NCBI GenBank assembly: GCA_021791345.1
Contig: JAJYWT010000053.1
Coordinates: 1-36,855, forward strand
Direction of reading: 5' to 3'
From: a bacterium
Lineage (GTDB): Bacteria; Chloroflexota; Dormibacteria; UBA8260; Bog-877
DNA length: 36,855 nt
This document shows, in pieces, positions 32,483 through 36,855 of this stretch; position 1 is the stretch's first letter, and the number at the start of each line of letters is the position of its first letter. A program made the translations under genes and the position numbers. The notes beneath the pieces were generated by a model. The model saw only the letters and a list, made by a program, of their open reading frames with translations, was not told the DNA's origin and did not search any database.

Positions 32483-33321
32483 CCACGCTCGACCTCTGCC
32501 GCCCGGAGACCGTTCGGGCGGTCGCCCGGCGGTTCCGGGTCCTGCCCCAGCATCGGCTGGGACAGAACTTCTTGATCTCCAAGGAGGTGCGGGACGCGAT
32601 CGTCGGCGGAGTGGATGTCACGATCCCGGCGCTGGAGATCGGCTGCGGCCTGGGAGCCCTCAGCCAGGGGCTGCTGGAGGCCGGGGTCGAACTCACCGGG
32701 ATGGAGGTGGATCCCAACTGCGTGGCCGCCCTGCGCCTGCTGCAGGCAGGTCACCCGAGCTTCCGCGTGATCCAGAAGGATGCCCTCTTGGTGGGCGCGA
32801 ACGAACTGGGCCTGCCAGCCCCCTACCAGGTGGTGGCCAACCTCCCCTACCAGATCACGGGGGCCCTCCTGCCCCGGCTGCTGGAGTGGCGGCCCCAGCC
32901 CTCGCGGTGCCGCCTGTTGGTGCAGCGCGAGGTCGCCCGACGCCTCACTGCCGAGCTTGGGGACTGGTCCTTGGCCACCTTGACCCTGCGGCTGGTGGCG
33001 ACCGTGACCCTGGAATTCGATGTCGACCCTGCCAGCTTCTGGCCTTCGCCTCGGGTCTGGAGCTCCCTGATCGAGCTGCGGCCCCGCCCCGGCGCTCGGC
33101 CCGAGCTCCTACCGCCCCTGATCGGGCTCGCCCGTCCCATCTTCCAGATGCGCCGCAAGCAGATTCACCACGGGCTGACCCGGGCTCTGGGAGGTGACGC
33201 CAACCGCGCGGCGGCGGCGCTCGCCGCCGCCGACATCGAGCCCACCCGAAGGCCGGGCAGCCTGGGGCTGGAGGAGTGGGAGCGGCTTCTCCAGGAGCTC
33301 GGACCCCTGCAGCCCGGATGA
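32479..33321 (+). CDS. ksgA: 16S rRNA (adenine1518/1519-N6)-dimethyltransferase
   Basis: Dimethylates two adjacent adenines in helix 45 of 16S rRNA, a late small-subunit assembly step. LGQNFLISKEVRDAI, ALEIGCGLGALSQGLLEAG (SAM site), NLPYQITGALL (catalytic NLPY motif), LVQREVARRL and FWPSPRVWSSL are present in 280 aa. The final part (QMRRKQIHHGL and onward) is the C-terminal RNA-binding domain. TTG 32479 overlaps tatD (TTGA). It appears to end the long operon; the next gene has its own -10 box. Confidence 0.95.
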   Translation: MTTLDLCRPETVRAVARRFRVLPQHRLGQNFLISKEVRDAIVGGVDVTIPALEIGCGLGALSQGLLEAGVELTGMEVDPNCVAALRLLQAGHPSFRVIQKDALLVGANELGLPAPYQVVANLPYQITGALLPRLLEWRPQPSRCRLLVQREVARRLTAELGDWSLATLTLRLVATVTLEFDVDPASFWPSPRVWSSLIELRPRPGARPELLPPLIGLARPIFQMRRKQIHHGLTRALGGDANRAAAALAAADIEPTRRPGSLGLEEWERLLQELGPLQPG

Positions 33322-33327
33322 TATATT
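33322..33327 (+). promoter_or_regulatory. -10 element (TATATT) of a probably leaderless MFS gene
   Basis: TATATT, strikingly AT-rich for this window, ends seven bases before ATG 33335. Transcription would start at or within a base of the ATG, and no ribosome binding site is present. The -35 position (about 33299-33304, TCGGAC) is poor. Confidence 0.5.
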
Positions 33328-33334
33328 CGCCCCC

Positions 33335-34648
33335 ATGACGGCTGTGAGCCAGCAGGTCAGCGAGGCTCCGCCGCCAGCTTCCCCCGGGACGTCGGGTTTC
33401 CGGGAGACCCTGCGCAACCGCGACTTCCGGCTGCTCTGGGGAGCTCAGGTGGCCGCCCAGCTGGGCGACAAGTTCTTCGCCTTCTCCCTGCTGCTCTCCA
33501 TCTACTCCCTCACCCATCTCTACCTGAGCGACGCGGCCCTGCTGCTGGCGTACACGATCCCGGCGGTCTTCCTGTCGGTTCCCGCCGGCATCTTCGCGGA
33601 CCGCTACGACAAGAAGACCCTCATGATCTGGACCAACCTCAGCCGCGGAGTGATGGTGCTCGGGGTGCCGGCGCTCGAGCTGACGGGAGTGGCCCAGCAC
33701 CAGGTGCTGCCGCTGTACGCGATCACGCTCGTGTTCGCCGGGGTGGGTCAGCTCTTCGCACCCGCCGAGGCAGCCAGCATCCCCAGCCTGGTCAAGCGCA
33801 GCCAGCTCTCGGCAGCGACCTCGCTGTTCACGGTCACGATCGTGCTGACGATCGTGGTCTCCGTTCCCCTGGCCTCGATCGCCCAGAGGCTCCTGGGCCT
33901 GGAGGGACCCTACTACTTTGGGGCCGCGCTCTTCATGCTGGCTTCGGGCGCGATCTGGCTGATCCGTCCGCGACTGGCGGTCGTCAAGCCCGACGGCGAT
34001 CTCGTGCCGGAAGTCAACGGTGGTTCGTTCCGGGAGGTGACCGAGGTGCTGGCGGTGATCCGCGACAGTGCCGTTTTGCCGTTCGCCTTCGGCATGCTGA
34101 CCCTGGCGCTGGTGATCGTGTTCACGATCTTCGCGCTCTCAGCTGGCTACATGCAGCACGTACTCCTGCAGTCGCCGCAGAACAGCTACATCCTGCTCAT
34201 TCCTGCCACCTTCGGAATGGTGCTGACCGGGATGTTGGTGAGCCGTCGCAACTCGAGCCAGCACGGGGTGGGGAGCGTGGTGCGGGGGTTGATCCTGGCT
34301 GGGGTCGCGATGCTGGTGTTGGGGGTCCTGCCCCCGGTCCTGGCGGGGTTGCGGTTGGACGCCACCCTGGTGCCCCTGGCGATCGTGCTGGCGGTCATCT
34401 TCGGAGCCGGCCTGGGATCGGTCTTGATCCCCTGTCTGGTGCTGATTCAGGAGGGGACCGAGGAGTCCACCAGGGGCCGGATCTTCGGCGGGGCGTTCCT
34501 GGTGATCAACCTGGCGATCGCGCTGCCGTTGCTGGTCGCCGGGGCGGTCGCTGACGTGGTCGGTGCCAGCGACGTCATCGCCTTCATGGGGGTCTGCCTG
34601 CTGGCGACCGGGCTGGTGGCCGGGGTGAGGGCGTGGGGGCGCAGCTGA
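33335..34648 (+). CDS. MFS transporter of the MFS_3/EntS-like group
   Basis: A 437 aa polytopic protein with about 12 membrane helices. FRETLRNRDFRLLWGAQVAAQLGDKFF and PAVFLSVPAGIFADRYDKKTLM contain the A-motif (DRYDKK) typical of the DHA3/EntS-type exporters, which are proton-driven. The substrate cannot be read from the sequence. The charged loop between helices 6 and 7 lies around residues 208-235. ATG 33335 follows a TATATT box by seven bases and has no ribosome binding site. It is separated by 92 bases from a small zinc-ribbon gene. Confidence 0.85.
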   Translation: MTAVSQQVSEAPPPASPGTSGFRETLRNRDFRLLWGAQVAAQLGDKFFAFSLLLSIYSLTHLYLSDAALLLAYTIPAVFLSVPAGIFADRYDKKTLMIWTNLSRGVMVLGVPALELTGVAQHQVLPLYAITLVFAGVGQLFAPAEAASIPSLVKRSQLSAATSLFTVTIVLTIVVSVPLASIAQRLLGLEGPYYFGAALFMLASGAIWLIRPRLAVVKPDGDLVPEVNGGSFREVTEVLAVIRDSAVLPFAFGMLTLALVIVFTIFALSAGYMQHVLLQSPQNSYILLIPATFGMVLTGMLVSRRNSSQHGVGSVVRGLILAGVAMLVLGVLPPVLAGLRLDATLVPLAIVLAVIFGAGLGSVLIPCLVLIQEGTEESTRGRIFGGAFLVINLAIALPLLVAGAVADVVGASDVIAFMGVCLLATGLVAGVRAWGRS

Positions 34649-34740
34649 GTCGCCGCACTCGCGGTTACAGATCGGTTGCGAGTTGTGGCGGTTCGCCAGC
34701 AGCCGGTGCTGCCGAGGCTCAGGGCCAGTTCAATGGCCGC

Positions 34741-34929
34741 ATGCGCGCCGTAGTCAGCTGTGAGGGGTGCGGGCACCGTCAGGAGGTGGCCCGAGACATC
34801 CTCGCCCCCAGCACCTTCCACATCATCTGCCATCGTTGCGAGCGCAGCTTGGTGGTGAGCGTCACCGAGGCTGACCTCCGCACCGCCGCCGCCATGCAGC
34901 GCTCCCGACCGCGAACCCCGATCAGCTGA
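34741..34929 (+). CDS. Small zinc-ribbon protein
   Basis: A 62 aa hypothetical protein with two CxxC pairs (VSCEGCGHRQ and IICHRCERSL) separated by about 20 residues, a pattern that binds one zinc ion. The same frame opens at 34633 inside the MFS gene, but the upstream part has no zinc-ribbon character, so ATG 34741 is preferred; its ribosome binding site is weak. It ends two bases from the stop of a convergent zinc-binding gene. Function is unknown. Confidence 0.55.
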   Translation: MRAVVSCEGCGHRQEVARDILAPSTFHIICHRCERSLVVSVTEADLRTAAAMQRSRPRTPIS

Positions 34930-34931
34930 GT

Positions 34932-35219
34932 TCAGACCGCCCAGCGGGAGAGACCCTGGGGAATCTCCTCGCGACTCTCCGCCGCCTTGCCGATCGCGAG
35001 CTCATCAGTGTCGAAGGCCAGCGGGAGCTGGCGAGCCAGCGGCAATAGCCGCCCGTCCTTCGCCCGCCGGCTGAGGCGGGCCCGCCGGTCCGGATCCTCA
35101 GCGGAGCACCGCACGCTGCAGTACTTGGCGGTCTGCTTCTTGACCAGATTGGAGCAGCCGGAGCGGGCGCAGATCCGCAGGACTGGCAGGGCACGTCGGG
35201 GGCGGGGCACGGGGGCCAT
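34932..35219 (-). CDS. Small zinc-finger protein
   Basis: A 95 aa protein on the minus strand starting at ATG 35219, with AAGGAGG seven bases upstream, one of the strongest ribosome binding sites in the window. The N-terminal half is basic and has a C-x4-C ... C-x3-C finger (ICARSGCSNLVKKQTAKYCS, then VRCSA). The C-terminal half is acidic to neutral (LAFDTDELAIGKAAESREEI). The finger resembles those of small DNA- or RNA-binding proteins, but I do not recognise the family. The AT-rich patch at 35246-35282 is the likely promoter region. Confidence 0.65.
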   Translation of the reverse strand: MAPVPRPRRALPVLRICARSGCSNLVKKQTAKYCSVRCSAEDPDRRARLSRRAKDGRLLPLARQLPLAFDTDELAIGKAAESREEIPQGLSRWAV

Positions 35220-35643
35220 CTTAGAACCTCCTTGGGGGGGGCTGTCAATGGCGAAAACTCCCAATAAAATATGGCAATTCGCCCAAGGGCGCCGGGTTCC
35301 GGTTGTGCCCTGTTTCCCCACTTCGGGGTGTGGACAACTGGGGCCCCGCGCCGCCTCGGGGGCTCCCGGCGCTAGCCGATGGGCGCGGTTGCGACCCCTG
35401 TTCCTGTCCCCGGTCGGAAGCTTCATGGTCGCTTCACTTGGGGGGATCCGGATGCCCGCGGTGGTGCCACCCCGCCGGGGCGACACGGTGGAGGCGGACG
35501 CAGGAAACCGCGCGACCGGGGCCCCGGGTAGGTGGACCAACCGATGCTGTCTCCAGATGGCGGGTGGCGCAGGCCGTGGCCGTGCCGACCGCCTCCGCTG
35601 GTCGCATCGCCATCCGTCCGCTTCTCCGGGCGCACGGGCCCGT
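35220..35643. other. Intergenic region with an AT-rich patch and a single DnaA-box-like site
   Basis: No gene is supported in these 424 bases. An AT-rich stretch at 35254-35282 stands out and probably holds the promoter for the minus-strand zinc-finger gene. TGTGGACAA at 35329-35337 is the reverse complement of TTGTCCACA, a DnaA box form used in high-GC bacteria, but it is alone. A short CCCC/GGGG hairpin precedes it. Open frames here lack ribosome binding sites and recognisable motifs. Confidence 0.4.
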
Positions 35644-35693
35644 TGGTGGGCGCACCAGGAGTCGAACCTGGGGCCTCTACCGTGTCAGGGTAG
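35644..35693 (-). tRNA. 3' fragment of tRNA-Val(GAC), likely attachment site
   Basis: Read on the minus strand from 35693: anticodon stem CTACC, loop CTGACAC (anticodon GAC at 35686-35684), stem GGTAG, variable loop AGGCC, T-arm CCAGG-TTCGACT-CCTGG, acceptor strand TGCGCCC, then ACCA. Every part from the anticodon stem to the encoded CCA is well formed. The matching 5' half (acceptor GGGCGCA, D-arm) is absent from the preceding sequence, so this is not a functional tRNA gene. Integrases often recombine within the anticodon or T-arm of tRNA genes and leave exactly such a 3' fragment at the far end of the inserted element. By orientation, the element would lie to the right, with an intact tRNA-Val at its other end. 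Confidence 0.8.
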
Positions 35694-36101
35694 GCCTTTG
35701 CCAAGCCCTCGAACACTTGTCCGTTTTGAAGTCCACAGCAGAGCTACCCTGGGAAAGCGCCTGTAAGACAGCGCTACCCGTGCGAGTCTGGAAGCAAGCG
35801 TCAGAGCGCTACCCATTACGGATCCTGGGCGCTCCGTGACCCGTGCGACGCCTCTGGCGGCCGACGGCGGGAAGCCTGGCTGGACGTGGCCTCGTAGGCG
35901 AGGTCGGCGACCCAGACCGGGTTGCTGTACCGACAGCCGGGATATCCGTGGACGGGCCGAGCCTGCCTCGCGCTGCCCGGAAGCCACCGCGCAGGGTGTC
36001 GAGAGCCACCGTTCCGTCTGGTGGCCCGGGGCGGCCGTGCCGGACCGGCCCAGCTCCACGCGGTCTGACGGTCGTCCTCACTATGCGAGACTTCGAGCCG
36101 C
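35694..36101. other. Non-coding segment between the tRNA fragment and hen1
   Basis: About 400 bases with no supported gene. It contains the three direct repeats listed separately, near the tRNA fragment. Open frames on both strands are long only because the DNA is GC-rich; they have no ribosome binding site or family motif. If the tRNA fragment is an attachment site, this is the element's end. Confidence 0.4.
35740..35814 (+). repeat. Three direct repeats (AGMGCTACCC) beside the tRNA fragment
   Basis: AGAGCTACCC (35740-35749), AGCGCTACCC (35770-35779) and AGCGCTACCC (35805-35814) are spaced 30 and 35 bases apart, near three helical turns. They lie 47 bases or more from the tRNA fragment on the presumed element side, where arm-type integrase binding sites occur in attP. 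The shared CTACCC also occurs in the tRNA anticodon stem on the opposite strand. An operator is an alternative reading. Confidence 0.5.
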
Positions 36102-36855
36102 ATGTTCTTGACCTTGAGCACGACCTACCGGCCGGCCACCGACCTCGGATACCTGCTCCACAAGAACCCAGCTCGGGTCCACACCCTTGAGGTGTTCGGC
36201 GGGGTGGCCCACGTCTTTTACCCCGAGGCCACCACCGAGCGTTGCACCGCCGCCCTCCTCCTCGAGATAGACCCGGTCGACCTGGTCCGGCGGCGAGGCC
36301 CTGGGGCGCGGACCCCGGCAGCCGGCGGGGTCGACCAGTACGTCAACGACCGCCCGTACGCCGCGACGTCCCTCCTCTCCGTGGCACTCGGCAAGGCGTT
36401 CGCGTCGGCGCGGAGCGGCCGCTCGGCTGACCGGCCGGAGCTTGCGGCTCAGGCGATCCCCCTGGAGGCGACCATCGCGGCCCTGCCGTCGGAGGGAGGC
36501 GCGGACTTGGTGCGCCGGCTCTTCGAGCCGCTCGGGTACAGCGTCGAGGTGAGTTCCGAACTACTCGACCGCAGCTTTCCGGAGTGGGGCGTGTCCCGGT
36601 ACCATCGGGCGACTCTTCGAGCCACGGTCCGGCTCGCCGACCTCCTCACCCATCTCACCGTCCTCATCCCCGCCCTGGACGGCGAGAAGCACTACTGGGT
36701 TGGTGACGCCGAGGTGGACAAGCTCCTGCAACGAGCGGGGGAGTGGCTGGGGACGCACCCAGAACGCGATCTGATCGTGCGGCGGTACCTCCGCGACCAG
36801 CGCGGCCTCACCCGGGAGGCGTTGCGCCGTCTGACCGAGGAGGACGACATCGACC
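36102..36855 (+). CDS. hen1: 3'-terminal RNA ribose 2'-O-methyltransferase Hen1, N-terminal part (runs off the window)
   Basis: The frame from ATG 36102 stays open to the window end (251 codons). MFLTLSTTYRPATDLGYLLH and VAHVFYPEATTERCTAALLL are the unmistakable N-terminus of bacterial Hen1, and YVNDRPYAATSLLSVALGKA follows as in the family. This N-terminal region is the part known to contact Pnkp and activate its RNA ligase activity; the methyltransferase domain lies beyond the window. Pnkp/Hen1 repairs RNAs, chiefly tRNAs, cut by ribotoxins, and Hen1 methylates the 2'-OH at the break so it cannot be cut again. No clear ribosome binding site is seen. pnkp is expected nearby, probably downstream. 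It lies on the presumed element side of the tRNA fragment. Confidence 0.93.
   Translation, partial: MFLTLSTTYRPATDLGYLLHKNPARVHTLEVFGGVAHVFYPEATTERCTAALLLEIDPVDLVRRRGPGARTPAAGGVDQYVNDRPYAATSLLSVALGKAFASARSGRSADRPELAAQAIPLEATIAALPSEGGADLVRRLFEPLGYSVEVSSELLDRSFPEWGVSRYHRATLRATVRLADLLTHLTVLIPALDGEKHYWVGDAEVDKLLQRAGEWLGTHPERDLIVRRYLRDQRGLTREALRRLTEEDDID

Noticed and set aside
35329..35337. Replication origin based on a DnaA-box-like TTGTCCACA
   Set aside because: It is a single box without a cluster, and neither dnaA, dnaN nor an AT-rich unwinding region with repeats is nearby.
35644..35760. A complete tRNA-Val gene
   Set aside because: The 27 bases before the anticodon stem cannot form a D-arm, and the 5' acceptor partner GGGCGCA is absent; only a chance GGGC matches.
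34987..35766. A 259-codon + strand frame across the zinc-finger gene and the tRNA fragment
   Set aside because: It is antisense to the zinc-finger gene, which has a strong ribosome binding site, and its WWAHQESNLGPLP stretch is the familiar false peptide produced by reading the complement of a tRNA T-arm.
35685..36121. Minus-strand frames of 101-124 codons between the tRNA fragment and hen1
   Set aside because: They overlap each other in different frames, have no ribosome binding site and show no family motif; GC-rich DNA gives such frames by chance. An integrase remnant was considered but no catalytic motif is visible.
1..36855. CRISPR array or insertion sequence
   Set aside because: No regularly spaced repeats of CRISPR size and no transposase motif were found on either strand.

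Overview
This window is a compact, very GC-rich stretch of bacterial chromosome. Most of it is one dense block of core housekeeping genes on the + strand. The order efp - Asp23/Gls24 - nusB - xseA - xseB, followed by nadK - recN and scpA - scpB - rluB - cmk, is typical of monoderm-type (Terrabacteria) genomes. Together with a heme O synthase, a SigF/SigB-type sigma and anti-sigma pair, a stand-alone glutaminase plus NAD synthetase, an FtsA/PilM-like ATPase next to a baseplate-J-like membrane protein, and frequent GTG/TTG starts, it suggests an aerobic, high-GC Terrabacteria lineage (Chloroflexota, Dormibacterota or Actinomycetota). That placement is inference; no rRNA is present to settle it.

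Layout. 1-381: no secure gene. 382-6684: ctaB, bifunctional rel, hisS, aspS. 6885-8128: anti-sigma and sigma pair. 8190-16053: alaS, an FtsA/PilM-like ATPase, a membrane-anchored baseplate-J-like protein, ruvX, mltG and a prepilin peptidase. 16163-17569 (minus): a tandem HD-GYP-like protein, the only large minus-strand gene. 17570-17800: a structured efp leader with a possible short ORF containing three consecutive prolines. 17801-26571: efp, Asp23, nusB, xseAB, DUF212/PAP2-like, nadK, recN, scpAB, rluB, cmk, almost all overlapping or abutting. 26609-33321: dinG, NAD synthetase glutaminase subunit, nadE, rsmI, tatD, ksgA. 33335-35219: an MFS exporter and two tiny convergent zinc-ribbon genes.

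The right end changes character. At 35644-35693 (minus) there is only the 3' half of a tRNA-Val(GAC), from anticodon stem to encoded CCA, with no 5' half. Beside it lie three direct repeats and about 400 non-coding bases, then the start of hen1, the 2'-O-methyltransferase of the Pnkp/Hen1 RNA repair system, which runs off the window. The simplest reading is that 35644-35693 is the distal attachment site of an integrated element extending to the right and carrying hen1.

Genes in the central block serve translation (aminoacyl-tRNA synthetases, EF-P, RsmI, KsgA, RluB), DNA repair and chromosome maintenance (RecN, ScpAB, XseAB, RuvX, DinG, TatD), NAD(P) synthesis (NadE pair, NadK) and stress control (Rel, sigma/anti-sigma, HD-GYP-like). 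The most novel-looking observation is the efp leader. An 81-base ORF with a well-spaced ribosome binding site encodes Pro-Pro-Pro exactly within the 3' arm of a 13-bp stem, just upstream of the gene for the factor that relieves polyproline stalling. This suggests, but does not prove, autoregulation.
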